From assembly GCF_003841505.1 (NCBI RefSeq), contig NZ_REGA01000008.1, positions 1-64,000 of the forward strand: a DNA stretch of 64,000 nucleotides. The letters are read 5' to 3'. This document shows positions 28,271-36,937 of the stretch, piece by piece (within the stretch, counting starts at the first letter, position 1; every line of letters starts with the position of its first letter). Position numbers and translations under genes: made by a program. The notes beneath the pieces are model-generated. The model was not told where the DNA came from and searched no databases. It was given only the letters and a program-made list of their open reading frames with translations. This DNA comes from Natrarchaeobius chitinivorans. GTDB taxonomy: Archaea > Halobacteriota > Halobacteria > Halobacteriales > Natrialbaceae.

Positions 28271-29139
28271 TTCGGTGCCTCCTGTGGGGTTTCGTTCGCG
28301 TCCTCGTCCGCGAGCACGCCGGGCTCGAGCGTCGTGCCCGCGCCGGAGAGCGCGCTCGTGATCGGTTCGGCGGCGTTCGCGCTGGCGACGGTTACCGACG
28401 CCGCGCCGCCCTCGAGGGCCTCCTCCGCGGCCATGACCTTCTTGGTCATGAACCCTTCCGCGGCGTCTCTGACCGCGTCGAACTCCGCGGGCGTCGAGGC
28501 GGCGTCGAACTTCGTGGACTCGTCGTCGGGATCGGCGTAGATACCCGAGACGTCCGTCAATACGACGAGGTCGGCCTCGAGCGCGCCCGCGATGGCGGCG
28601 GCGGCGCGGTCGGCGTCGGCGTTGACCGCGGTGTAGCCGCCCTCGCGTTCGCGGCCCAACACGGGCACCGAGACGACGGGCGTGTAGCCGCCCGACAGCA
28701 GCGTCTCGAGTAAATCCGCGTTGACGGACTCGATCGTGCCCGAGTGGTCGCCGCGTTTGATCTTCTTCTTGCCGTCCTCTTTCACGCGGACGGCGGACTT
28801 GCGCTTGCCCTCGAGTAACTCGCCGTCCGTCCCGGAGAGGCCGACGGCGTTTACGCCCTCGTTGTGCAGGCTCTCGACCAGATCGGTGTTGAGCTTGCCC
28901 GGCATCACCATCTTGAAGACGTCCATCGTCTCCTCATCGGTAAAGCGGCCGACGACGCCGCCGGGCGTCTCGACGTAGGTCGGTTCCTGACCCAGTTCCT
29001 CGAGCGTCTCGTCGACGGCGGTCGAACCGCCGTGAGTGAGGACGACGTCTTCGCCCTCCTCGACGAGGGAGGCGACATCCGCAAGCGCACCCTCGGGATC
29101 GACGGCGCGGGCGCCGCCGATCTTGACAACTGTCGTCAT
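28267..29139 (-). CDS. argB: [LysW]-glutamate/aminoadipate kinase
   Basis: 290 residues of the amino-acid kinase fold: TVVKIGGARAVDPEG, VLTHGGSTAVDE, VGLSGTDGELL and NADADRAAAAIAGAL. It phosphorylates the side chain of LysW-bound glutamate. It ends in an ATGA overlap with argD and begins right after argC. Confidence 0.94.
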   Translation of the reverse strand: MTTVVKIGGARAVDPEGALADVASLVEEGEDVVLTHGGSTAVDETLEELGQEPTYVETPGGVVGRFTDEETMDVFKMVMPGKLNTDLVESLHNEGVNAVGLSGTDGELLEGKRKSAVRVKEDGKKKIKRGDHSGTIESVNADLLETLLSGGYTPVVSVPVLGREREGGYTAVNADADRAAAAIAGALEADLVVLTDVSGIYADPDDESTKFDAASTPAEFDAVRDAAEGFMTKKVMAAEEALEGGAASVTVASANAAEPITSALSGAGTTLEPGVLADEDANETPQEAPK

Positions 29140-30216
29140 TTACGGAGCCCCCACGGGGTGGAGCCCCGCGAACTCGAGCCCTGCCGTCTCCTCCAGGCCG
29201 AGTGCGACGTTGGCAGCGTGGACGGCCTGTCCGGCCGATCCCTTCATCATGTTGTCGATGGCGGAGAAGACGACGATCCGCTTGTTCGAGGGGTCGAGTT
29301 CGAAGCCGACCTCGGCGTAGTTCGTTCCGGCGACGGCCTTCGGTTCGGGGTAGCGGTAGACGCCGGAGCCGCCGGCGGCCATGCGGACGAACGGTTCGTC
29401 CTCGTAGCTCCCCCGGTAGGCCTTCCAGAGCTCCCCCTTCGAGACCGGTCCCGAGGGGAAGACGTGGCTCGTCGCGCTCGCGCCGCGGATCATGTCCACG
29501 GCGTGGCAGGTGAAGGCGACCGAGGTGCCGAGGAACTGCTCGATCTCGGCCTCGTGGCGGTGGCCCGTCGGCGCGTAGGGACGGACGACGCCCGATCGCT
29601 CGGGGTGGCTCGAGGCCTCGCCGCCGCCCGCGCCGCCTTCCGAGGAGCCGACTTTGACGTCGACGACGACCTGCTCTCCACCGTCGAGGATGTCGTGCTC
29701 GAACAGCGGGTAGAGTCCGAGGATCGTCGCGGTGGCGTTGCAGCCGCCGCCCGCGATGAGTTCGGCACCCGCGAGGTTCTCGCGGTTGATCTCGGGGAGC
29801 GCGTACTCCGCCTTCTCGAGGTACTCCGGCGCGTCGTGGCCGTCGTACCACTCGTCGTACTGCTCCTCGGTCTCGAGGCGGAAGTCCGCCGAGAGGTCCA
29901 CGACCGTATCCGCGACGTCGAAGAAGTCGTCGATCTGGCTCATCGAGACGCCGTGGGGCGTCGCCGCGAACAGCACGTCGACGGACTCGAGGTCGTCGGG
30001 TTCCGTAAAGCGAAGCTCCGCCCCGCGAAGCGGCGGGTGGACGGAACCGACGCTCTTGCCCGCTTTCGACCGGCTGGTTACCTCGGCGATCTCGAGGGTG
30101 GGGTGGCCGGCGAGCAGGCGAAGCAGTTCGCCGCCCGTAAAGCCGGAGCCGCCGACGACGCTCGCGGTGACGCTCTCCGCTCCGTCGTCGGCGTCGGCCT
30201 CCGTTTCGACCGCCAT
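29140..30216 (-). CDS. argC: [LysW]-glutamyl-phosphate reductase
   Basis: 358 residues. GGSGFTGGELLRLLAGHP is the NADPH-binding loop, and GGCNATATILGLYPL carries the catalytic Cys (usual GCYATA). It reduces the LysW-glutamyl phosphate to the semialdehyde. The first 14 residues are an acidic extension. It shares one base with argX. Confidence 0.94.
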   Translation of the reverse strand: MAVETEADADDGAESVTASVVGGSGFTGGELLRLLAGHPTLEIAEVTSRSKAGKSVGSVHPPLRGAELRFTEPDDLESVDVLFAATPHGVSMSQIDDFFDVADTVVDLSADFRLETEEQYDEWYDGHDAPEYLEKAEYALPEINRENLAGAELIAGGGCNATATILGLYPLFEHDILDGGEQVVVDVKVGSSEGGAGGGEASSHPERSGVVRPYAPTGHRHEAEIEQFLGTSVAFTCHAVDMIRGASATSHVFPSGPVSKGELWKAYRGSYEDEPFVRMAAGGSGVYRYPEPKAVAGTNYAEVGFELDPSNKRIVVFSAIDNMMKGSAGQAVHAANVALGLEETAGLEFAGLHPVGAP

Positions 30217-31130
30217 CAGTGGGTCACCTCGAGTTCCTCGTCGGCCGCCGCTGCGGCTTTCGTCTCGAGCCAGTCGACGACGGTGCCGGCGACGTCGGTG
30301 TCGACGGCTCCATCGAGGGCTTTGAACTCGACGGTGTGGTTGACTTCGTGGACGGTGTATCGCTGCTCAGACTCCGGCTCCGATCCGGAGGCGTCTGCTG
30401 TTTCCATCAGATCGATCCCGAGCAGTCCGCCGCCGACGGCGTCGCTCGCCTTCTGGACGAGTTCTTTCGCCTCCTCGTCGGGTTCGAAGACGTCCGTCTC
30501 GGCACCCTTGGCCGCGTTGGTGATCCAGTGATCCGAGGAGCGAACCATGCCGGCGATCGGCTCGCCGTCGGCCGCGAGCACGCGAATGTCACGTCCCGGT
30601 TTCTCGACGAACTCCTGGACGTAGAACACCTTGTGCTCGTAGTGGCCGAGCGTCGCCTTGTGCTCTAAGATCGCCTCGGCGGCGTCCGGCGAGTCGATCT
30701 TTGCCATCAGCCGACCCCAGGAGCCGACGACGGGTTTCAACACGCAGGGGTAGCCGAAGCTCTCGATGGCGTCCATCGCGGTCTCTTTCGTGAACGCGAC
30801 TTTCGTCGCGGGCGTCGGCACGCCGGCTTCCTCGAGCGCGAGGCTGTTTTTCACCTTGTCCGCACAGATCTCCGCGGTCTCGTGGCTGTTGATCACGGGT
30901 ACGCCGTACGCCTCGAGGAACTTCGTGGCGTACAGGCTGCGGCTCGTGGCGAGACAGCGGTCGACGACGATATCGAGCTCCGAGAACTCCTCGGGAATCT
31001 CGCCGACGTCGAACTCCTGTTTGCGGACGTCGATCTTCTCGACCTCGTGATCGCGCTCGCGAAGCTCCTCGAGGAGCAGCTTCTCGTCCTTGCGGATTCG
31101 GGAGTAGAGTATTCCTATCTGCAAGGTCAC
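30216..31130 (-). CDS. argX: Glutamate-[LysW] ligase
   Basis: 304 residues of the RimK/ATP-grasp fold, starting at GTG 31130 inside the lysW stop. Visible are KNSLALEEAGVPTPATKVAF, PCVLKPVVGSWGRLMAKI, VEKPGRDIRVLAADG and HEVNHTVEFK. It attaches the alpha-amino group of glutamate to the C-terminal Glu of LysW. Homologues acting on aminoadipate are called LysX; a full arginine operon and no lysine genes favour ArgX. Confidence 0.93.
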   Translation of the reverse strand: MTLQIGILYSRIRKDEKLLLEELRERDHEVEKIDVRKQEFDVGEIPEEFSELDIVVDRCLATSRSLYATKFLEAYGVPVINSHETAEICADKVKNSLALEEAGVPTPATKVAFTKETAMDAIESFGYPCVLKPVVGSWGRLMAKIDSPDAAEAILEHKATLGHYEHKVFYVQEFVEKPGRDIRVLAADGEPIAGMVRSSDHWITNAAKGAETDVFEPDEEAKELVQKASDAVGGGLLGIDLMETADASGSEPESEQRYTVHEVNHTVEFKALDGAVDTDVAGTVVDWLETKAAAAADEELEVTH

Positions 31131-31291
31131 TCACCCCAGTCCTCTTCGAGCTCCGGGGCTCGCTCGAGGACTGGCGGCTCGGTGTCGACGACTTCCAGCT
31201 CTGCTCCACAGGTCGTACAGTCAACGATCTCTCCAATCTCCAGATCGTCGTGCAGGGACACCTCGGCCCCACACTCGACGCATTCGGTCAT
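31127..31291 (-). CDS. lysW: Amino-group carrier protein LysW
   Basis: 54 residues, acidic. Four cysteines (4, 7, 25, 28) form a zinc knuckle, and the C-terminus is the diagnostic EDWGE whose final Glu carries the amino acid. Its stop overlaps the GTG of argX (GTGA), so the carrier and its ligase are coupled. A TATA-like CTTTAAGG near 31318-31325 (minus strand) suggests a promoter of its own, separate from argGH. Confidence 0.96.
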   Translation of the reverse strand: MTECVECGAEVSLHDDLEIGEIVDCTTCGAELEVVDTEPPVLERAPELEEDWGE

Positions 31292-31480
31292 TGTACTCGC
31301 AACTGGGAGCCGGGTATCCTTAAAGCCTTCGAACTTAACAGCAAAATTATACTATCTGCACTGCCTTCTAATGGACCGCTGACCACATCTCACCGCAGAT
31401 CTACTTTGACATATCATTTAATGAGTAATTTGTCCCCTCGCGGGGATCGCCGCCGTGACGGTGGAAGTGAGACGGCAGCT

Positions 31481-33019
31481 TCAGACATACCCGTTTACCT
31501 CCGCCCGAAGCGCCTCGTGAGCCGCCTCGAGCGATTCCGTCGCGGCCTCCGTCGCCTCTCGGTCGGTCGAGAGCGCCTCGCGTGCGGACTCGAGTTGCGT
31601 CGCGACCGCCTCGGGAGCAGGTCCGCCGCGGGAGTCCCGGCTCGCGACGCTTTCGGCAGGGTCGAGGGCCGCCTCGACGGCCTCGCGGTCGACGAAAGAC
31701 TCGAGTGGCTCCTCGAGGAGGTCCTGGGCGGCCGCCTCGACGGCGGCGTACTCGTCCCCGCGTTCGGCGGCGACGGCGACGACCTCGTGGGCCGTCCGGA
31801 ACGGCAGTCCGTTCGCGGCGAGCAGGTCGGCGACGCCGGTCGCCGTCGAGAAGCCCGCGCCGGCTTCGGCGGCGAGGGCGTCCTCGTTCCAGTCGGCCGT
31901 CGCGACCGCACCGGCGGCGACCTCGCTCGCCTCGGTAACCGCATCGGCGGCCTCCCAGGCGTGGGTCGTCGCGCGCTGGAGGTCGCGATTGTACGCACGG
32001 GGCAGTCCCTTGAGCGTCGTCGTTAGCCCCTGGACGCCGCCCGCCGCGTCGCCCGCGACCGCGCGGACGAGCTCGAGCGTGTCCGGGTTCTTCTTCTGGG
32101 GCATGATCGACGACGTCGAGGAGTAGTCGTCCGCGAGGGAGACGAGCCCGCGGTTGGCGAAGACGATCAGGTCCTCCGCGAGCCCCGACAGCGTCGTCGC
32201 GTGCGTCGACAGCGCTTGGGTCGTCTCGAGCAGGAAGTCCCGGCTCGAGGCGGCGTCCATCGAGTTCTCGACGAGGCCGTCGAACCCGAGCAGTTCGGCG
32301 GTGCGCTCGCGGTCGACGTCGAAGGTCGTTCCGGCGAAGGCGGCCGCGCCCAGCGGCGACTCGTTGATCCGGTCGTAGGCCTCGAGCAACCGCGTGGTGT
32401 CGCGGCGAACCACACCCTCGTAAGACAGCGCCCAGTGGGCCACCGTGGTCGGCTGGGCCGGCTGGAGGTGGGTGTAGCCGGGCATGATCGTCTCGGCGTG
32501 TTCGCTCGCGACCGCACACAGCGACTCGCGGAGCGCGAGGGTCGTCTCGATCGCGTCGAGGACGTCCTCGCGCAGCCGGTAGCGGATGCAGGTCGCGACC
32601 TCGTCGTTGCGCGAGCGTGCAGTGTGCATCCGGCCACCCTCCTCGCCGACGCGCTGGATGACGCCCGTCTCGATCGCCTCGTGGACGTCCTCGCCGTCGG
32701 GCAGCGAGCCGTGTCCGTCGACTTCGATCGCGTCGAGCGCGGTGAGAACGTCGCCGGCGACGTCGTCTTCGACGATCCCCTGTTCGGCAAGCATGACGAC
32801 GTGTGCGCGGTCGACCTCGAGGTCGGCCTCGAAGATCCGTTCGTCGGCGGCAAGCGAGGAGAGGAAACTCCGGGCGGGACCGCCGCTGAAGCGGTCCCGG
32901 CGGACGACGCCCGAACCGTCGTCGTCCCGGCGATCCGAAGACGGGGCGCCGCCATCGGTCGCGACTGCGGGATCGGGTTTCGCGCGGTCGTCGTCGGCGC
33001 GAGCGCTCTCCTCTGTCAT
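31481..33019 (-). CDS. argH: Argininosuccinate lyase
   Basis: 512 residues from the ATG at 33019, slightly long because of a 40-residue acidic head. Family signature SSIMPQKKNPD is present, with TARSRNDEVAT and HLQPAQPTTVAHW. It splits argininosuccinate to arginine and fumarate. Two bases separate it from argG. Confidence 0.96.
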   Translation of the reverse strand: MTEESARADDDRAKPDPAVATDGGAPSSDRRDDDGSGVVRRDRFSGGPARSFLSSLAADERIFEADLEVDRAHVVMLAEQGIVEDDVAGDVLTALDAIEVDGHGSLPDGEDVHEAIETGVIQRVGEEGGRMHTARSRNDEVATCIRYRLREDVLDAIETTLALRESLCAVASEHAETIMPGYTHLQPAQPTTVAHWALSYEGVVRRDTTRLLEAYDRINESPLGAAAFAGTTFDVDRERTAELLGFDGLVENSMDAASSRDFLLETTQALSTHATTLSGLAEDLIVFANRGLVSLADDYSSTSSIMPQKKNPDTLELVRAVAGDAAGGVQGLTTTLKGLPRAYNRDLQRATTHAWEAADAVTEASEVAAGAVATADWNEDALAAEAGAGFSTATGVADLLAANGLPFRTAHEVVAVAAERGDEYAAVEAAAQDLLEEPLESFVDREAVEAALDPAESVASRDSRGGPAPEAVATQLESAREALSTDREATEAATESLEAAHEALRAEVNGYV

Positions 33020-33021
33020 GA

Positions 33022-34206
33022 CTAGTCGTCCTCGTCGATTACGCTGTTCGCGAGGCGGCGCTGGAAGCCGTGGTACTTCGCGACGCCGGTCGCGTCCTCC
33101 TGGTCGATCTTGCCGACCGACTCGGTGTCGAAGGAGGCGTGTTCGGCCGAGTAGGCGGCGTACTCGCTGTCGCGTGCGACCGCGCGGGCCTGCCCGCCCT
33201 CGAAGCGGATCATCACGGTCCCGGTGACACGTTTTTGGGTCTCGTCGATGAATCCCTCGAGTGCACTGACGAGCGGCGCATCGATCAACCCCTCGTAGCC
33301 CTTCTTCGCCCAGCGCTGGTCGATCAGCTGTTTGAACTCGCGTTCTTCCTGGGTGAGGACGAGCGCCTCGAGCGCCTCGTGGGCGTTCAGAAGCGTCGTC
33401 GCCGCCGGGTGCTCGTAGTTCTCGCGGACCTTCAGCCCGAGCATACGGTCTTCCATCGAGTCCGTGCGACCGACGCCGTAGGCGCCGGCAACCTCGTTCA
33501 GGTGCTCGATCAGCGAGACGGGATCCATCGCCTCGCCGTCGATGGCGGTCGGATAGCCGTTCTCGAAGCTGATCTCGATCTCCTCGGTGTCGCCCGAGGG
33601 GTCGTCCGTCCACTCGTAGATGTCGGCCGGCGGAACGTAGTTCGGGTCCTCGAGTTCGTCGCCTTCGACCGAGCGACTCCAGAGGTTGGTGTCGATCGAC
33701 CAGTCGCCGCCGCTGCCGCCCTCGACGGGGAGGTCGCGCTCGTCGGCGTACTCCTGTTCCCACTCGCGGGTGAGCCCGAGTTCGCGCACGGGCGCGATGA
33801 CCTCGAGATCCGAGTCGCGCCAGACGGCCTCGAACCGAAGCTGGTCGTTACCCTTGCCGGTGCAGCCGTGGGCAATACCGGTACAGCCCTGTTCTTTGGC
33901 GACCTCGAGAATGGCCGACGCGATTACGGGGCGTGCCAGGGCCGTACCCAGTGGGTATCCCTGGTACGTGGCGTTCGCGCGAACGCTGTCGAAACAGAGG
34001 TCTGCGAACTCGTCTTTTGCATCGACGACGTAGTGTTCCAGGTCGAGCGCTTTCGCCGTCTCTTCGGCCTCCTCGAACTCCTCGGCCGGCTGGCCGACGT
34101 CGACGGTGACGCCGATGACCTCGTCGTATCCGTACTCTTCTTCGAGCAGCGGAACACAAACAGTCGTGTCGAGCCCCCCGGAGAACGCAAGTGCAACGCG
34201 TGTCAT
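33022..34206 (-). CDS. argG: Argininosuccinate synthase
   Basis: 394 residues. FSGGLDTTVCVPLLEE is the PP-loop; GCTGKGNDQLRFE and the C-terminal GKIDQEDATGVAKYHG follow the family. It joins citrulline and aspartate using ATP. It is first in the arginine run; AATTTAATAG at 34233-34243 on the minus strand is a good TATA region about 30 bases upstream. Confidence 0.97.
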   Translation of the reverse strand: MTRVALAFSGGLDTTVCVPLLEEEYGYDEVIGVTVDVGQPAEEFEEAEETAKALDLEHYVVDAKDEFADLCFDSVRANATYQGYPLGTALARPVIASAILEVAKEQGCTGIAHGCTGKGNDQLRFEAVWRDSDLEVIAPVRELGLTREWEQEYADERDLPVEGGSGGDWSIDTNLWSRSVEGDELEDPNYVPPADIYEWTDDPSGDTEEIEISFENGYPTAIDGEAMDPVSLIEHLNEVAGAYGVGRTDSMEDRMLGLKVRENYEHPAATTLLNAHEALEALVLTQEEREFKQLIDQRWAKKGYEGLIDAPLVSALEGFIDETQKRVTGTVMIRFEGGQARAVARDSEYAAYSAEHASFDTESVGKIDQEDATGVAKYHGFQRRLANSVIDEDD

Positions 34207-34566
34207 ATCGTACTCGAGTGAAACAGAAGGACCCTATTAAATTCGTTGATTCGCATCCTGGAATTTTCGCGCAGAGAGGTTTCTAACCAGGAATAAGACG
34301 TTCTGACGATCAGTGGAACGTTCGATCGACCGGCCACGGGAAGTAGTATAGTACGGGCTCAAAAGGCCCGTCGCCGCTGCCGCCGCGATCGGAGCGGAGA
34401 CCTAGTCCCGTCGGTAACGAAAACGGCGAGCGCGGTTCCGATGGGACGGCTCATTGAAAGCGGCTAGTAAACGGGTAGTATTAAATCCTGCTATACGGGC
34501 TCCAGCCTGCCGGTCCTCAACAGCGAGCGGTCGGAACCACAGAATACGAGTCCGGCGCTGGTCGGA
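34207..34566. other. 360-bp region between argG and the membrane-anchored HTH gene
   Basis: No gene was seen. It holds the argG promoter at the left, a 6-bp stem-loop (ACGGGC/GCCCGT, 34353-34371) and an AT-rich patch TATTAAATCC near 34480. Nothing resembling a tRNA or a known riboswitch was found. Confidence 0.55.
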
Positions 34567-35814
34567 TCAGGCGGATTCGTCCTCCTCGGGCAGCGACAGG
34601 ACGTTCTCCCGGCCGATCCGGAACACCTCGATCTCGTCGTCCTCCCGGAGCCCGCTTACGACCTGACTCGTCTTGGCCTCGGTCCACTCGAGTTCGGAGA
34701 CGACCGCCTGCTGTTTGATCCGGCCGCCGCGTTGCTCGAGCAGTCGCAGGACCCGCTCTTCGTTGCTCAGGAGTTCGGCCGGCGGGTCGCCGGAATCCGT
34801 CGCTCCGCCGTTCGGACCGACCGACCGTGGTGGCGGTCCGGACGAACCCCATCCCGTCGAGTCCGATCCGCCGTCGGCCCGGTGTCTGATCAGCCAGCCG
34901 ACGGCAGCGGCGAGGACGAGCAGCGACAACGCGCCGATGACTGCGAACCACGGCATCGCTGGACTCTCTTCGGGATCGGTCGGCTCGTCGTTCTGTCCGC
35001 CGTCTTCGATCAGGACGATCAACGGCTGATCGTCGGTAAACTCGGTGCCGTCACCGTCCCAGAAGATCGAATCCTCGGGCGGGTCGTCGGGGGACGGATC
35101 GACCTCGCGGACGGTGTAGCCGTCGGGCCAGAAAAACTGCAGCGTCGTATCGTCGACGAGCGTAAAGCCGGCGAGGGCGTCCCCGGCTTCGATCCGGTTC
35201 AGCTCCCGGTGGGAGAACGCGCTCCATTCGAACGTGAATTCGACGTGGCCGAGGTTCCGCGGTGCCGAACTCGTGTCCGTCTCGACCCTGACGTTCGAGA
35301 TGTCCATCTCGCGATCGGTCCGGTTCTGGCCCGCCTCGACGGTAGTGCTCCAGTCCGCTCGTTCTTTCTCCGCGTACCCCTCCGGATTGGCCTCGACGTC
35401 GGCCTGGAGGTTCTCCCAGTCGGTCGTCGACGCGTTTTCGAACCGGTAGTCGACGACGAACGTCGCCGATCTGTTTTCGTGGAGGAAGACGTCGATGTGG
35501 ACTTCGTCGGCGTTGTCGAGCTGATCGCTCTCGTTGAGTCCCCACTCGTCGGTCCCATCGCTCTCGTTATCGTCGCTCTGGTCGTTCTCGCTGCCGTCGG
35601 TTTCCTCGCCCTCGTTACCGTCGTCCTGGTCGGTCTCGTTGACGGCGTCGTCTTCGTCCGCCTGTTGCTCGCTTTCGTTCGTCGACTCCTGAGACGCGAC
35701 GCTCCCCGTGTCGACGTCTGCCACCACAGCAGTCGACACCGTTGGAGCGATCACGACCAAGCACCCGACGACCACGAGCACGCAAACAAGGGCCCGTAGC
35801 CCCCTCACGTCCAT
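34567..35814 (-). CDS. Membrane-anchored protein with cytoplasmic winged-helix domain
   Basis: 415 residues. An N-terminal signal or anchor (ALVCVLVVVGCLVVIAPTVSTA) is followed by about 50 acidic residues, an external beta-rich domain with DVFLHENRSATFVVDYRFEN, one membrane helix (FAVIGALSLLVLAAAVGWLI), and a C-terminal winged helix (NEERVLRLLEQRGGRIKQQA, then TEAKTSQVVSGLREDDEIE). The topology suggests a one-piece transmembrane regulator. It is a recurring haloarchaeal architecture; the ligand is unknown. Confidence 0.8.
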   Translation of the reverse strand: MDVRGLRALVCVLVVVGCLVVIAPTVSTAVVADVDTGSVASQESTNESEQQADEDDAVNETDQDDGNEGEETDGSENDQSDDNESDGTDEWGLNESDQLDNADEVHIDVFLHENRSATFVVDYRFENASTTDWENLQADVEANPEGYAEKERADWSTTVEAGQNRTDREMDISNVRVETDTSSAPRNLGHVEFTFEWSAFSHRELNRIEAGDALAGFTLVDDTTLQFFWPDGYTVREVDPSPDDPPEDSIFWDGDGTEFTDDQPLIVLIEDGGQNDEPTDPEESPAMPWFAVIGALSLLVLAAAVGWLIRHRADGGSDSTGWGSSGPPPRSVGPNGGATDSGDPPAELLSNEERVLRLLEQRGGRIKQQAVVSELEWTEAKTSQVVSGLREDDEIEVFRIGRENVLSLPEEDESA

Positions 35815-35992
35815 TATGGAAGTATGACGTAGCCGACTAAATAGGTCTTTCCGACGCCGACGGCGTCGGCTTTTTACCGAATTATAAATAGTTGGAATAT
35901 TCTGGTTCGGTGATTCGACCCGGTGTCAGTCTGCCGAAACGGATCGAACGAAGCGCAGGACTGATACCTCGAGCGAACCTATCGGAAGCGAA

Positions 35993-36493
35993 GTGTACAG
36001 CGTCAACGTTCCGGTTCCGGGGCGAGTCCGAACCCTGGCGAACGACCTCTATCCCGATCTGATCGGCTTCGACACCGTCCGCGAGGATCACTCGTGTCTC
36101 CTCAAACGCCTCGGTGAGGCAAACCACGTCGCACAGCTCCAGCATCGTGCGCACCGCGCACTCGAGGGGACGCCTGCGGTCGAGGCCCGAATAACGGGGA
36201 TCGACTACTTCGCGGACCCGCCACTTGGATCGGCTCCCGTCGTCTACCTCGCCGTGGAGAGCCCCGGTCTCGAGTCGATCCACAGCGAACTCGCCGAAAC
36301 GTTCGGCACGGTCGAGGGACTCGAGGGCGAGGAGTACGTCCCCCACGTCACGCTCGCCCGCGGCGGCGACGACGCGGCCGCTCGCCGGCTCGCAGACAGG
36401 GAGATCGATCCGATCGAGTGGACGATCACCGAACTCGAGTTCTGGGACGGAACGTACCGTCTCCCGGTGAGTCGGGTCTCGTTGCCCTCCTGA
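35993..36493 (+). CDS. 2'-5' RNA ligase / 2H phosphoesterase family protein
   Basis: 166 residues from a GTG. The second catalytic motif is intact (PHVTLARG); the first, where HxT is expected, reads REDHSCLLKRLG, with Ser in place of Thr. It is a second 2H-fold protein in this window besides thpR, shorter and more diverged. Its RNA or nucleotide substrate is unknown. Confidence 0.75.
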   Translation: MYSVNVPVPGRVRTLANDLYPDLIGFDTVREDHSCLLKRLGEANHVAQLQHRAHRALEGTPAVEARITGIDYFADPPLGSAPVVYLAVESPGLESIHSELAETFGTVEGLEGEEYVPHVTLARGGDDAAARRLADREIDPIEWTITELEFWDGTYRLPVSRVSLPS

Positions 36494-36546
36494 TTGACCC
36501 GCTCGGCCGGAAGCTATTACGTACCGGTGTGGGTATCTCGAGTCAT

Positions 36547-36903
36547 ATGCGACGACGTGCGTTCATGAGACTCGCGACGCTCGTTCCACTCGCCGGTTGC
36601 AGCAGTCTACTCGGTGGCGGCCCCGTCGATACGACGCTCGGGAGAGGAGATACCGCGGAGTACAGCGCAGACGAGGGAGAGGTACTGTCGATCACGGTCG
36701 AGGTCCAGGAGATCTTCCAGCCGGAAGACGAGGAGACGGACCTCGAGCGGGAGTGGGTCACGTTCCGACTCGATCACGACGAAGAAGGCGTCGTCGACAC
36801 GTGGATGATCGAAGAATCGGAGTCGATCGAGATTACAGCAGAGAACGGCGGGACGTACGTCGCGATGGTGAGCAACGGCGTCGCCGACGTCACGATCGAG
36901 TGA
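36547..36903 (+). CDS. Small exported lipoprotein, unknown function
   Basis: 118 residues from the ATG at 36547. MRRRAFMRLATLVPLAGCSS is a short signal with an Arg-rich start and a lipobox LAGC. The mature part is acidic and beta-rich (SITVEVQEIFQ, TYVAMVSNGVADVTIE), like a small immunoglobulin-like domain. It follows the 2H gene by 53 bases. Confidence 0.7.
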   Translation: MRRRAFMRLATLVPLAGCSSLLGGGPVDTTLGRGDTAEYSADEGEVLSITVEVQEIFQPEDEETDLEREWVTFRLDHDEEGVVDTWMIEESESIEITAENGGTYVAMVSNGVADVTIE

Positions 36904-36937
36904 GAGACTGTTGTCCCGATCCCCCAGTCGATCGAGA

